64,000 nt of DNA, from assembly GCF_021347895.1 (NCBI RefSeq), contig NC_067120.1:15795361-15859360 (forward strand), given 5' to 3'. The first letter of the stretch is position 1, and each line of letters opens with the position of its first letter. Made by a program: the position numbers and the translations under genes. The notes under the pieces are model-generated. The model was not told the DNA's origin and did not search any database. It saw only the letters and a list, made by a program, of their open reading frames with translations. The DNA comes from Acanthochromis polyacanthus. Its lineage: Eukaryota; Chordata; Actinopteri; Pomacentridae. Of this stretch, positions 23,701 through 38,071 are shown piece by piece.

Positions 23701-26700
23701 CAGGAGAAGCTGCAGGGACATTGCTGGACATAAACTGTGGTCCATGTTGTGCTACATACAGACCTGGTACAGCAGAGCCATTACATACCGTACGATGATG
23801 GAGGAGCATGTCAGTTTTCCTGGCCAGGACACATTAACTGGACTGCTGGTGGAATTTACAGTAAAGACTCGTGTGGGTCTGTTGAGAGTTGTGCACACTG
23901 CAAAAAATATCGTCACGGTCACTCCTCTGAGTGTGCCAGTAAATAAGGGAATGCGTACTGAGAATCAATTAAACTTTTTTCCCTGTCCCAAGAAAATGTA
24001 AATACTCGGCTGTGGTGGGAGATGGAATTAAATACCTTATTTTCTGCTTATGTTGCAACTAAAAAAGTATTTTTGTTATTGATTGATTTGCCAATTATTT
24101 TCTTAATGAATCAATTAAAAATGTCCATCATGATTGTCCAAAGCTGATAATGAAATCTTCCAGTGTTGTTTGGTCTAAAACATTTTTTCCCAGTGTGCAC
24201 TGAGAGAGAACAGACCACGATGCATATTAGACTCTGAAACCAGTCAATGAATTCAGTTTGGTCTTGAAAACCACATTACCACAATAGTTGTACATTAATC
24301 TGCTGAACAATGAAATGATGAACTGACATAACATTTCTGCTGTAGACTTAGCAGCCTAATATGAGACTAAATAACTTGTCAAAATGGTCATTTTTTGCAG
24401 TGCAGGCAGCTCCACTGGTGAGAGCGCTTGTCAAAGGCTGACAAATGGAGAGAGTGCTTTCTGCTGAGAGCAGTCCCTGCAGGTTTTCCATGCAGCCAGC
24501 CAGCCCATGGCCAGGGGAAAAAAATAGATAATAAGTACCTGTATCTAAGTTATGAGGCTGATCCAGTTTTGATCACATTCAGGACTAATACATGGAGCAC
24601 AGAGAAATCTGGCTGTTAATGTGACTATACAACGCAAACCAACAGTTTAATCAAATAGTCCTGTAACAGTTTAACTGCTGTTTAATCTCAAATTAATTTG
24701 ACCCTGGCAACTATAAATGAGAGCATTTTAACTTATGGCACGCTCAGCACAAAATGCTAACATTGTGCTGCGGATTTGGCTCATCCACCTCATTGGCAAA
24801 GATGGGAGAAAAGAGCGACCGTCAATATTAAACACGTCCTCCACTTTACCGATGGAGTCACTCTGATTACAGAGAATATTTCCATATGAACAGGGCCTCA
24901 TGTGGCTATGAAGTCTGACTCACCACATGTAGACTGTGGGTAGAAGCTTGCCATTGGCTGCATAGGTCATGCGTATTTCTTCTCCTCTGCCTGAACAAGA
25001 CATCTATGATTGGTTAAAAGAAATACAAACACATCAGAGCGTTTGTTGTCCCCTATAGAAGGAAGATAATGAGGTGCAGCCAGACCATTCTACAGCAATG
25101 TGCAACAGACAGGGCAATAGACTCACACAAATAGTTGCAGTGATTATTGGTTTGAATTCAGGATAAGACACATAAATACAACAATATCCTGGTTTCCTTC
25201 AGAGGGCTCCAGCTAACCTAATCAGGTCTCTGAAAATCGGGAGAAGGGAATAAGAGGGAATACTATTTATACAAGTTTTTCAGCTCCAGAAGCAACCACC
25301 ACACCTTAAATTACCTTCCCAAACCACTCTCATCATCTATGCAACCGCCGATTTCTTTCTGGAGCAGATCATTCTTGCACAGGCAATATCAAACTCTCCC
25401 TGTCCGATATTTTCCAAATGGTATTTTTGGTAAGGGCATACTCTTTTGTATATTTCTATGTTGATTCATTGCCCAAGATTTCAAGTTTATTGAGTTTCTT
25501 TTCCTATTCAGAATCACAACAGCAACCTACAAGCATGGATAGTATTGCTGTCTGGAATGGGACTGAATCAGTTTAATTAAGGTTCTATAAATAACTAGAT
25601 TTCTGAGAATTTAAATGTCTTTATATGGGCAAAAACGAGACACTTCATAAATGTTATATTGGGAATGCTCGCGTCCAGGTAAATGCAGCACACTGTGGTC
25701 ATGTAAAAGACACAGACTGTCATCCGGCTTGGAACAAATGTAAGTTTGGAAGTTAATTTTATGGTTTCTGATATACATCAGTTTCATTACAATGAAGAAA
25801 ATACGGAATACAAAGTCAAGGTTTCGCTAACCTTCACCCAAACGGTCTGTTCCCATCAAGCTAACTGAATTAACGGATGGAAACATTCATGCCACCATGT
25901 CAGTCCACAAAAAAAATCACATTTTTCATCCTGCTCAATTCAATATTTTTTGTAGAGTCCCAAAAGAAAACATCACGTTCCTCATGCACTCCTTGACAGT
26001 GTCTTGTAACATTTATGCCTTAGTAACAGCTAAAATATATGTGCCACATTTATATCCCTTTCATTCATTCTGAGAGTTTTTCTCTTACATCTCATAATCT
26101 CTCCCTTCCTTTCAGCAAAGACAGCGCACTCTTCCCGCCAGCCACTGCAGCTACTGTGCCCTCTGCACATGCCCTCATACTGTAGCTGCAGTCCTCAAGG
26201 AAAGCAAGGCTTCAGCAGTTTATTAGACCGAACCCCCGCAGAGGACAGATCTGTGGAAGAGTGGAAAATCAGGGCTTTTTGCAATGCCTCCTGCTGTATC
26301 ACCTGACTGTAGTCAAATGCTGCTTTCTGGTTTGCCAATACTCAGATCACTTTGAGGCAGAATGAGTCATTTTACAAAGAGTTCAGATATTTGGAGAGAG
26401 GAATTTAAAGTCACATTATTGTCCTGGTGCTGTAAATATTCAAATATCGGTGCTTAAAAATGGAATTATTTAGTAACACTTTGTGACCCAGGTGGTGTTC
26501 ATGTCTGCGAATTATTGCTTCATCATTCATCCTCAGTCCTCCTCCATCTCCTCATATTAAGGAGCATGAATATGCAGTTTCAGCAAAGCAGGCAAATCAA
26601 TAAACTAATCATTAAGTCTGGCAGTCTTCTTAGGTAATTCCTGTGCCAGTCAGAAACGAGCCCCGAACACTGGAGCTATTCTCTGTAGCTGTAGAAAATA

Positions 26701-27639
26701 AACAGATGCTATTCTTGAACACGTCAAGCATGCATCATCACTAAGATCCCTCCATTATGCTTCAGTGCAGTGAAGTGTGCATGAGTGTTTGTTGGTCCGG
26801 GAACACTCTCAGCAAAGCTCCCCCCGCTGTGGAGCTGCTGACTCATTGTCACAGCCCCTGAATCTGCTGCCTGCCTGCATTATTTACACACTCACCTTCC
26901 TCTGCTGGTGCCTCCTCAGCACCTGGAGCCTGAAACCAGAGGGGGGGCAGCTCCAACCATCCCGGGGAGTCTGTTTCAGCCAGCATGCCCAGTTACACCA
27001 GGACGCCTGTGGAGACGACCAGCTGATTAGTCAGTCGGCCGGTCGCATGGCAGAAAAAGAACCATCAACTATTCAGTGATTTTCTTTGTAGAGCACTTTT
27101 GTTTTCTGTGATTAATAGACGAAGTTTCAAAAAGAGAAAGTGTTGGAATAACACTGATTCACATGTGAATAGAATGTTTTGTACTGCAGATTTATTTCTC
27201 CCATTTTTCTTCTGCATTTGAGAACATATATACTGAAACAATATTAATATTATTATGAAATATTATTTTCAAAGCTGTTCTTAAAGATTTGTACATGTGT
27301 GCTTGGTCTTATTTTTTAGGTCCCTGCTGCTTCCATACATTTTGTTTTTATTCATTGTTCTATACTATCGAGCAAGGAAGTTGAAAATTTAGTTTTGCTG
27401 TAGTCTGACAATGACAATATTCTGTTCTGAATGAACAAAAGGACAAGTCATCAGTTTGTGCAAAAAATGATAAGAAGCATGTGAGGTATGGACATTTTAA
27501 AAAGTGCTGAAGAAATAACAGATATATAATTGAGGGACTTTTGAAGCCCATGGGATATATCTTGCATACATTTTCATTAAAAGTAAAAAGAAAAATGGTT
27601 TGTTGTTCATTATGATCATGTCTTTGCAAATTCCATAAT
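20796..27639. other. Gene-free spacer
   Basis: I see no coding exon or RNA gene. There is a (CA)n tract at 21347-21368. Two stretches look less random and may be conserved non-coding elements: about 21650-21900, unusually GC-rich then ending in TTTAATAATTAAGGGC, and about 24720-24900. This is an impression that needs alignment to other fish. Confidence 0.4.
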
Positions 27640-28605
27640 TATTTGTTGCAGGAACAAACACTTATTAACAAAAAATAACTGGATATCCCTTAAAAGTCAA
27701 CTAAATAACCGTCCAAATTTAATAACAACCACCTTCTGATTAGATAAAAACATACAAAATGAGCTTAATGTGCTATTTTTATTAAGTTGAGATAATCATG
27801 GCAGATATTTCATTTTTTGGCAATATATCACATTTTATATGGAAAACGACAAATTCTATCTGTGTCTGAGAAATCACTTTCAACTAAGTTATCCATTACA
27901 AGCGTGTTAATTCCAAATCACATGACTTGCTCCACATGATGTCATTTCCTGCTGAAGAAAAGACTGGCAAGACTCCAAGGTTTTCTTAGTTATTTAATAT
28001 AAAGTATGTGCGAGTTAAGTGTGGATGTTGAATTTTAACTGCACATAGCCCACAAACTGCAACAGCTCATACCGCTGTGCAAACAAAAGTGCTCAATTCA
28101 AGTGACATTTTTTTTTTTTTTTACAAAACTTACTTCAAGAGGAAGAAGAATACCAAACGGCAGGTCACACCTGATGGATGAGCCCCCAGTTTGTTTCAAC
28201 CGGCTCTGGATGCTGCAACAAAGGAGGAAATGCACAGAGGGTTTTTAGTGAAACAAGAGCGTATTTATTGGTAAAGAAACATAATAATGAGGAGCCAGCT
28301 GGCGTATATTAGCCTGATGCACTCCTCAGGTGTGGCTGGTGAGTTGATGACAGCTCCGCCCAGCCAGAGACCTGCAAGTAGAGCAGCAGCAGACAGAGGC
28401 TCTAGAGCCGTAACACATAGAAATATATTTCAATTTCATTCAATTGTATATGTCATTTTTAGAAAAATGTTTCTCTAAAAAGCCATGTGGCATTTGGTTA
28501 TAAGCGGCCATGTCAATTTTAGGCCTGAAAACAGCAAAAATGTCGACAATGATACCTGTTAACTGTGCTACAAAAAGTCCCACGATCATATATTGACCCA
28601 TAAAT
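27640..28605 (-). repeat. Dispersed repeat, copy B (inverted relative to copy A)
   Basis: The reverse complement of this segment aligns with 2190-2825. About 380 bp at 28040-28425 are absent from copy A and include a T run at about 28109-28122, so either a second insertion in B or a deletion in A. No long ORF. See copy A. Confidence 0.75.
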
Positions 28606-30910
28606 GCACAGATATTAAATGAGCATGGATTACCCAAAAAAGGCCCACTGGTTACCTCTTATTGATGGGAAACTTTGTTGTTTTTCTCCATTTTATGCCA
28701 CAATTTTTTGTTTAACACCACCATAGCCACACCTACCGAGCATTTATAAATAGTAAACATTTACCAGCTATTTTATAAAATGTTATATTGTAGCTGTAGC
28801 AGATATAAGTATTTATTAAAGGGGTAATCTGTGACTGTGAAGAGAGATTGTTGAGCTGTACACCATGTATAAAAGATGGATGTTACGTACTGGTTTGTGG
28901 ACTCCTGGTTTGAAGGCTTGAGTTTTTCCTCCTGGTCTCCAGACGTCTGGTAAAAATGAACAAAGGGTCGATCGGGTTGAGAATTCGAGGACAGCTCACA
29001 TGACGATACTATAGCAAACTCTAATCACAAGGTTGTCATCCTAAAACAAACCCTACTTTATACACTAGTCTACACTAAATGGGAGCATCATTTAAAAATG
29101 AACACTCACCATATTCATGAGTCCATCTCTTCTATGTAGCATTACACTAGACAGAATATTTACATACCAGTTGCCAGATTTAACAGCCCTCTTGCTGCCA
29201 CCAGAGTTACAATATAGACTCACCACATAAATAAACCTAAATACAAATCTATGAGAGAATTCTGTAATGACACATATCCTGTCAGTCCTGTCAAAAAGAT
29301 GACCATCTGCTTTATAACAGATGAAAACAGGAATCATGCAGTCAACTGAGTTGTAGCACTGACTCGTCTCGTGTCTCAAACTGTGTCTATGTGCAATTAA
29401 AGTGTAACTTGTTGGGGAAAAACGTTTTTAAAACCTTTTTGTTGGGCAACAACTCAGTACCAAGTTATCAGCAGGGATTATTTTTGTGTCAAAAATGTAT
29501 TTTTAATGGATTAACCGATGATTAATAACAATCATTTCTCGACTTACCCATGACAAGCTGATCAGCATCCTCGCGGCTGTGGGTAGCAGTTGTAATTCAG
29601 TCGCTGCAGGTCTGAAGATCTTCGCTGAAACTCCACAAAGAACTGAACAGCTTCCTGCAGCACAATCCATAGTCACAACAAACCACCACTTTATAGATGC
29701 ATAAATGTCTCCCGACAGCCAACAATCAAACACAGACACAGCATTACGATGTGAGAGTAAAGAGAAAATATTCAAGACATTTACCAGTTTAAGAGCATTC
29801 TGTGTTTCATAGGAAGCTGAATTACATGTTGTTCAGAGGATACCCAAATCCCATGTGTCTTTTATTTTTTCTCTTTTTACAGATTTGTAACAATTTAGAA
29901 TGTAAAAATAATCTTTTGATGCCGTTTCTAAATGACCTTCAACTTAATTTCACCTCTCTGTGCCGACATTTCCTTATTCGCTGCGATGCATACAACAATA
30001 CTCATGTATTTTACAAAAAAGCTAGAATAAACTGTTATGTTGGTCTAATTTACATGTACATTATGGTGTGTTCTAAACAGTAAAATGTTTATATACCACT
30101 TAGAAATGCTAATTACAGATGGTGGAGATCAAAACATGGCAGCTGCAGGTAAAGACAGCATTTAGTTTTTTTACATCTGCTCCAAAGACAAAAACATCTG
30201 AAGCCTCATCGATAAGCCAACTCAACTTAGAATCGAATGAAAAAACTGACATTTCAAATCACGTGTCTGTTGTTTCTCTCCCACACAAACTATATTAATA
30301 GAACATATAGAGATTCAGTTATTAACTGTAGGAAATAGTGCAGACATTGTACGAGTATCGACCGTGCTCCTCCCCATCTGTCAGAAGTCCGACAGGACAA
30401 AAAAGAAAGCTCTCTGCTGCAGACTATCTACTGCTGCATTGGCTGAGGAGAATGCAGAGCTGCAAACTGAAGGACAGCGATATGCACGCATGCTCTGCTC
30501 CCAGCAGCACTCCTACACTGAGGAGATGAGCATATGGCAGAGGAAAATGGGATTTTAGCTCAGTCTTGTGTGCATTCAGGCTGCAATCAGTCATTTAATG
30601 TCGAACAAAAGCTTGTTTTTAGAGGGGGGGAACAGATGAAAACTGTGATGTCAGTGCCTTTCTGTGTCACCTTGTGTTCTCCTGAAGTTTGACTGCAGAG
30701 CTTCCTCACTGACAGAAAGTGATCTGCCCCCTAGTGGAAGACATTAGAATAAGAAACAAGAGTGATTTACAGTGAGCTGTCTGACATTACTCTGGTGTTC
30801 TGGACAGTGTGGTGGTGAGTACTGCTAAGAGTAATAATCATAAGTGCATGTGATTGAATCGGGTTGGTGAGAACACAACAGCAGACAAACACCAGCTCTG
30901 AGTTTTCAGT
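28606..30910. other. Gene-free spacer
   Basis: No supported gene. A stretch at about 30364-30555 has overlapping small open frames, one with a short heptad-like ALAEENAELQTE segment, but no splice context or start that makes it a gene. Confidence 0.4.
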
Positions 30911-30916
30911 TTTATT
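30911..30916 (-). terminator. Candidate cnot4 polyadenylation signal
   Basis: AATAAA on the minus strand (TTTATT on the plus strand) about 1.6 kb after the cnot4 stop codon, consistent with a 3' UTR of that length. The UTR includes purine-rich sequence at about 31080-31130. Confidence 0.45.
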
Positions 30917-32503
30917 TAAGGTTCATTTTTCCAGACCTGCAGAGGAAAGTTCACTTCCTTTAAGCGCCTCAAATTGTATTTTTTTTTCTTGCAAAATTAT
31001 GTTAAAACCCATTGTATGACTCTGTGTTGGTTTTCCTGGATGACTTTGTTCATTTTTGTGAATACTGTTAAATAGGGGGCAACAGGGGGGAGGGTGAGGG
31101 GAAGAGAGAGAGAAAGAGAGACAGAGCGAACACGGATCAGAATTAAGACTTCAAAAAGAAAAAAGGCGGTGGTTGGAGAGATCGATCTGAAATCCTAAAG
31201 GCTGAGAGCTCCTTAAATCACTACTACAGTACTTGGTATTGTCTTACAGCACCTACCTTTGTGACACACACTCACATACAGTTGCCGAAGTCACATACAA
31301 TATTGCATATTTTTCAGCAGTCACTGACGCTCCCCTTCCAATCACTCGAGCTCCTTTGTCTCATCTGTCCATTTTAAGGCCTCGTTTAAGCCCTCGTGGG
31401 TCCAACACAGGGACCTGTTAACCCTTTTACTACCCTCATTAGTATTTTTGACTCAACTCTCCCTCCGTCATTGTCCTATCTATGTGGTGGCTGTCCATGT
31501 TAGGGCTAGCTATTGTAGGTACCACACAGTGGCACTGTGAGTAAGAGTCTAACCCTAGTGCTCAGGATGTGTGCCACGATCTCCCAAAGCCCTGGCTCCC
31601 TGCGGTTAGGCAGTGCTCTATCCTCTGATACAGAGGTTCAGCAAAATTTTCCCTCCAGCAGGATGGGGCCAGTGGGAACCCCCCACTAAAGAGACTGTGA
31701 GCCAAGTGGCCTCTGAAGCAGGCCATTTGTGTCCCTACCTAACAGGGAGCCCATGCATAGCCTGTGCCCTCAACTCCCATGTCGTCTGCATTCACTGTCT
31801 ACGAATCAAATCTCAGCTTCTTTTTTTTTTTAATTTAGTTTTGATACTCTTTAACCCACTCTCAAAAAAACTAAGTGCCAACCCCTCTTCCCTCTGTCTC
31901 TCACCTTGCCTTATTCACAACGTAGCTGTAAGGGTTAACCGTTTCACAGTCTCCTGTTTGAGTGGGGAAGATGAGGGTCTTTGGGGCAAAGCTTCAAAGA
32001 GCAGATTCACAGCTTGCTTCATTCCTCGAAAACTAATCATGACTTCAACTTTCAAAAACACAAATGTTGTTCATGCTTAATCATTAGTTACTTTTAAAAA
32101 AGACCTCACTTCAGCTAATTTGTTTCTCTGCCAGTTTGTGGATTTAACTCGTGTCACCACTGGGCGCTTGATGCTATACTGATTCTTGTGCTCTCCGTTA
32201 GCAGTAAGCTACACAACGAATCCCATGTTACGCCCAGAACTAGTTCTAAGGAGTGGTGATGGCAGCAGACAAAGGGTACTGATAATTTGTGTGCCACAAA
32301 CAAAAACAAAAAACAAATAGGCCTTCAGAGTAGACAAAAAGGAAGGAGGAAGAGAAAAAGAAGAAAGCATGTTTGTTACTTTGTTAATTTTTCATACTCT
32401 GCAGATTGGTGTGTATTGCATTGGGGGAGGGGGAGCGGGTTACAGGATGATTGGGTATAAAGTGGTAGTGGGGGAATGGATGGGTGCCTGCTGTAGTCTG
32501 TGT

Positions 32504-35500
32504 TCAGTGGCGGTCCACAGCGGCACTCTGTAGCAGCTCTGTGGCGGGCTGTCCCATGGGTCTGAAGGCGGTCTGGAAGCCTGGGGGAGGGGAGTGGAAC
32601 TGGCTGGCGGGGTTGGCTGTGGGAGGGGGCAGGTAGGGAGCCCAGCCGCCGGCGGCTCTGTGATGGAGGGGGAGATGGGCATCGAGGAGGCCGCTGTGGA
32701 GGGGCTGGGGAGTGGGCACCGCTGAGCTGGCAGGGCCGTCCATCTCTGTGAGGGCCTGCAGGGACTTGAGCCAGTGTGGTGGGTTGTCGTCCTGGAGACA
32801 GTCTAAACTGCTGCCTGCCGAAGCTGGGATGCCTGAGGGGGGTGAGGTTGATGCAGCAGGGTCACAAGAGATGACAAAAATACACAACAAAACTACAGTG
32901 AAGATAATGTTCAGCTTCATTTTTGTTGGGACTGTCAGGCAGGAACAGACGTTGGTTTTTGTAAAAGCAAATAATTAGATTAGCGGTATTCATCAAAGCT
33001 CTGCTGAAATACTGGAAATGTGTCGTACAAGGAGCATCCTGGGGCAATTAATCATTTTTTAATCAATTTAAATCAAAAAGGTGAAGAACTATAGTTGTCT
33101 GTAGAATTTTGATACACTTTAGCTGCTTGGAGCTGATTAGTTGCTGTAGATTACTACAACATTGTGTGATACTGCACCAGGAAAAGTACCAGAAATCCCT
33201 CAAACATTACCAAGGCTTTTCATTGTAAAATGGCATTCACTCCACACCTGGGAAACCACCCTCACTATCTGCCTCCCCAACATAATAACTATATATATAT
33301 AAATGAAGCAACTACCAGTTATGCTCAGTGTCAGTTAATCTGTTGATAATATAAAATTCTATTCATTTGTCCTGTCTAATCAACAGTCCTTGAGTAATGC
33401 TACTGGACACTGAATACTGTTGTGATTTTAACAGCATACTAAAAGTAGTTTGAAGACATTATTTTGGACTTTAAATGTAAATCTTTCATTGCTTTCCGAT
33501 GTTTTCACAGACCAAGCAATTGAGTGAGACTCATAAATAATTTGCAGAGCTAACTCAATCTTAAATGTCAAAAAGCAGAAGCTGAAAGCAGCACATCTGT
33601 GCAACTTATGCTGGATAAAAGACCTAAACTGTTACTGTGAACTGATTCTCTACCTGTAATGATAGCAGGGTCCATCCAGCTGGCTGTGCCGTCCCAGCTC
33701 AGGCTGTGTGAGATTCCTGTTGGCCCTGCTGGCCCACCGATGTGGTTAACACTGTTGGAGGACGAGGAGGATGAAGAGGAAGAGGAGTTTGGGAGGCCCC
33801 CGAAGTTGATATTGATGTTGGGCAAGAGAGCTCTCAGGCCGTCCTGCCATTCTTTCACATTTAAGCCATCTATAGAGCCACTGTTTTCTGCAGGAGAGGA
33901 AAGCAAAACAGACATGTCAGCTCCTCAGGTGTTTTGATCACAGACTAGTGGCTGACTTCAGAACTGCATCTTCCAGCATTTTGTATGCTCTGTAAAATCA
34001 ATAAAAGCTCATCAAAACAAGTATAATGCTACATGGCAGTGTGCATACGCTGTGATATTAAAGAACCTCATTATGTAGCACATCTAATCTCTGTTTTAAC
34101 ATGTGCTGCTTTCATGAGACACAGAAATGTTGCCAAAGTGACCCAGGTGTCAGGTACCTGAGATGGGGATCCCTCCCAGCCCTGTGTTGTGCTGAGGGGG
34201 CAGATTCAGGTCCAGGAAATTACTGTGTGAGGCAGCACTGGCTGAGTGGTTCAAGTGTGTGAGGTTATTTCGTGTGGGGACGCCCATCCAGGGGTGTCTG
34301 GCGGCTGGCGGCTGCTGCTGACTGGCCTGGCTGTTGTGACTGCCGGGGAAACTGAAGGAGCTGTAGATGGCTCTGTGGTGGAGCTGTGGGAGGCGTGGTA
34401 GGCCGCTGGGGAAGTGGTGGGAGGCGCTAGGGTTAGGATTGGAGGGTGGCAGGCTGGGACCATGGCTGCCCCCCTGGGTCAGGGGCCCTGGGGACAAGGG
34501 GCTCTGATCCTGCACTGACAACTCCTTCTCTATCAGGTCTGCCAAAGCTTTGCGGGTGACGTCGAACGGATCGAAGCCCAGGTCGTCATCCTGCTGTTTG
34601 CTGGATGAGCCGAACCCAAAGGCCGCCTGCCAGTCTGTGGAAGAAGACACTGGTATTGTGTCTGAGGACAGAAGAAGAGGTAAGTTAGTGGCGCCTCAAG
34701 ATGTAGACCACTCCATCCACTGAGATGGTCAAGGATACATCTGTGATCCCTGTAAAATCTATTTAGTACTTAAAATCCGAATAATAAATGAAACAAAACA
34801 ATAATCTCCTTTCAACTTTTTTGTTTCTGCTTAGTAAAAAACCTTCCTAATAGTTTAGTCAGCAAGTGGTAACACTTTTTAAGAATGTTGTTGCACTGCT
34901 TGCAACAGCCAAACAGCCAGAGTATTGAGAAAACAAATATTCAGAATAAAGCAGCTGCACTTCAACATATTGTTGGAAAGCTGGAGAAAAGAAACATTGT
35001 GCTGTGGCTTGGTGGCATCGCATTTAAGAAGACCCAATTCAGCAGGTATCCAACATACACAAAAAGTTTAAATGAAAGGTCCATAATGTACCTGATGTGA
35101 AGAGGCTCTGTGGTTCGGGGGTCATGGGCCAGTCAGAACTGCCGCGAGGGGAGCTGGGGAAGGGGGACAGGCCAGCAGGGAGCGGGTTAGGATGTCTGAA
35201 GTTACTGTTGTCTGAAAAGAGTGACTGGGACTCAGCTGCCGCACCCTCAAAGGGTGAACGGGCTGTGAGGTCTGACATGCTGATGGGCACCACCAGGCTG
35301 GGCTTGGTTAAACCCGGGGGAGGTGAAGGGGAGTCACTGGTGGGTATCTGCAATATGAAAAAGAAACAAATGCTTGCCATATTGTCCTTTACAAACTTGA
35401 GTCATTTTTTAAAATAATTATTGAAACTTGCCAAACACATTAGTTGCGGTTGTTTTACCTGTTGTAAAGTCTCTCCATTTACCAAACCGATTGACTCTGG

Positions 35501-38071
35501 GGGTTTGTCACTGGGACTGCAGGCAGAAAATGTATATACTGATTAACAGAGAACGCTGACTTCAAATTATAAACACAACTATTTTCTTTAAGAATATGCT
35601 GACCCCTGTCCTGAGGAGCGGTCTGTATTACCTGTTGCTGTCACAGTTGGAGGAGAAGGGGGACAAGGCAGTACGCTGGCCAGGACCCAGCTCTGTTTCT
35701 AGCCCATCTGAAGTAATTACTTCTTGGTCTAGATAATCTAGCAGCGGAGGGGACTTGCGGTCTTCTGAAAGCCCATTGGGCAGTTTGTTATGCCCTGACA
35801 GTGTCGGCCACCCATCTTTACCATTGCTATTGTTGGTTCTGTTTGAAAGCAGGAAACATACCATGAAGCATTACACTAGGATAAAGTGGAACTGTTGAAG
35901 TCAAAATAAATGATTTTAAAAAGTGAAAAAAATGAAATCGAACCTCTGTGTGGAGTTGGATTTACTCTTTGACTTCTCTGTTCCACATGCTGGAGGTTGT
36001 AGAAAGCTAGGGTTAATTTTATAGAGGTCTTGGAGGAGTTTCTGCTCATACTCTTGATGTTTCCCCGCCTAAGAAAGTGACATAACGAGTTAAAATGAAG
36101 TCTTCAACCAAAATTAATTCTCATTTCAACAGGAGAAAATAAAGCGCGCACCTGCATCTCCTCTTTAGTAAAGCTAGCTGCTTCGTCCCCCAGCTCGTGT
36201 AGATACATACAATCAGGTTTGGGACACTGCATACTTTTGAGGAAGTAACTGCAGTACTTTGTTGTGCCTAAAGAAGCCTGTAGGAGAAATTCAGAAATTA
36301 AAGATCAGAGAAAATGATGAAAGAAAATTTGTACCAAAAAAGACAAAGCTAATTTTCAAGATGCTTTTTTGATCTCTGTGTAATTCTAGAGCTAGATATG
36401 GTACATTGTTTAACGTAATGGCGTCTGTGTCTTAACAGCAGAAAACAGGAAGAAAACGAAGGACAAATTTATCACATGGCTTCCACATAAAATGAAACCT
36501 CTAATCATAGCCACACACAAGATCAGCACTTTAACACAAGTAACACTGAGTAATATTATTATGGTCAACATCTCACTTTGAGTGTTCTGCCATCAACCAC
36601 CACATTGTTCACACACTGTATTGCTCTAAGAGCATCTTCAGAGCGGATGTAAGTGACATAAGCGCTGGCACTAGGCCCCTGAAAAACAAAAAAAACTTCA
36701 GTAAACATACAACAGTTTGACTGTAGCTGTATATTACATTCATGAGCTCTCTATTGCACCAATGCACAAGTATTTTTAATATTAACTGATTTAGTGCTTT
36801 GTAATATGTAACTACTCAAAACTGCATCTATATAATATTAAGAAACAACACTTAAAAATATGATAACTGAGAAAATGTAAGTAATGCGAACCAAAGCAAG
36901 GATGTCTTGGTATGTGAAACTTCAGAAAACAATTGCTAAAACACAAATTGCTCATTAATTTCAAAAATAAACATTGATTTATCTGTATTAATATTCAGAC
37001 ACTAGCCCACATCTGTCTTACCTGTGAACCTGCATAAGATGTGCTATTGTTTATGACCACTTTATGGATTTTCCCAAACCTTCCAAAATACTCTGGTCGT
37101 TTTAAGACCTGTGGATAAAGCATAAAATGAAAACACAAAACTTTGGGAATGCTGTACACCCTTTTGAACACAATACTGTTAAAAATCATTCCCTGTCATA
37201 GTGCATTAACAGCTAGTGCCTTTAGATCGTCATAGCCATTGATTTATTCACATCCAACTAAAATACCACGAGTTCCAACACTCCAGTGTCACAGGCAGCA
37301 TAAGTCACTAAGCTCGTTAGCGGTGGCGCTGTAATCACCTCTGGGTCGGCAAGTCGCTGCGAGAGCCCCACCACAAACACCAGGTTTCTCTGGACCACTC
37401 TGACACTGGCCAGGTGTTTGCGGTTTTCTGTCACCTTCTGCTTTTTCTCGTTCTGTTTCTGCTTCTTTTCATTCTTTATCCTTTGGATCTCCTCCTGTGA
37501 CAGAGGCTTGTACACAGCAGGGTCCTCTGGGTACGGCTGTACAAAAACACAAAGAACTTAGATACAAACTGAGACATCCACTGCTTGCAAAAATACCCTG
37601 CTAGTCTACACTATGTGGCTTTATAAAGGCCTGTGTGTAACTGAGACCTTTGGCTGGCAATGTAGATCAACAGGCATTACTAGCAAAAAAGTTCAGACTG
37701 CAAATGTGAAAGTCTAAATACGAATGAACAGATGTTTCAAATAAGCAGCTACTTTAGACGAGTGATGAAAAGATAACTTCTCTTCCTTTGTTAGCATTTG
37801 GACACTCAACATCATCGTCTCTGCTGTGCCAACCACAGTCAAATCACCCCGTAATGAGGAGTTTTTTGGAATCACATCCAGCTTATCTCTTCCTCACCTT
37901 TCTGCAGGCGGGGCAGAGGCCATTCTCATCTGTGCGGATGCGATGCCAACAGAAGCGGCAGATCTGGTAGCCACACGTGCAGGGAAAGAAGTTGACGTCA
38001 TCAATCTCCAGTGGCTCCATGCACAGAGGGCACTCCATAGGGTCGTCCTTCATTTCAGGGCTGTGGGACAT
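32504..38071 (-). CDS. cnot4: CCR4-NOT transcription complex subunit 4 (E3 ubiquitin ligase)
   Basis: Coding exons in transcript order: 38071-37898, 37536-37339, 37108-37022, 36678-36577, 36277-36152, 36068-35944, 35838-35632, 35516-35459, 35347-35092, 34661-34158, 33887-33654, 32832-32504. They join without a frame break to 799 codons plus stop. Domains: C4C4 RING (Cys14, 17, 31, 33, 38, 41, 53, 56), a basic linker, an RRM (about 108-185), and a CCCH zinc finger (Cys196, Cys205, Cys210, His214). A long Ser/Pro/Gly-rich tail follows with the conserved segments DDLGFDPFDVTRKALADLIEKEL-type, NININFGGLPN and SFHSPPPGFQTAFRP. The RING, RRM and zinc finger match vertebrate CNOT4. The protein ubiquitylates partners with UBC4/5-type E2 enzymes and links ubiquitylation to mRNA decay and ribosome quality control. 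The donor after 35944 (AG|GTTCGA) is weak, so exon skipping there is possible. Confidence 0.96.

Noticed and set aside
29503..29775. 90-codon minus-strand frame with several Cys residues
   Set aside because: No recognised family and no splice context. It may be part of an unrecognised repeat.
30364..30558. Small frame with a coiled-coil-like ALAEENAELQTE stretch
   Set aside because: It is only about 60 codons, overlaps another frame of equal length, and I see no clear acceptor/donor pair or related exons nearby. It could be an exon relic, but the evidence is too thin to list as a gene.
32440..32978. Plus- and minus-strand Pro/Gly-rich frames around the last cnot4 exon
   Set aside because: They are alternative frames of the cnot4 tail exon and its flanking intron.
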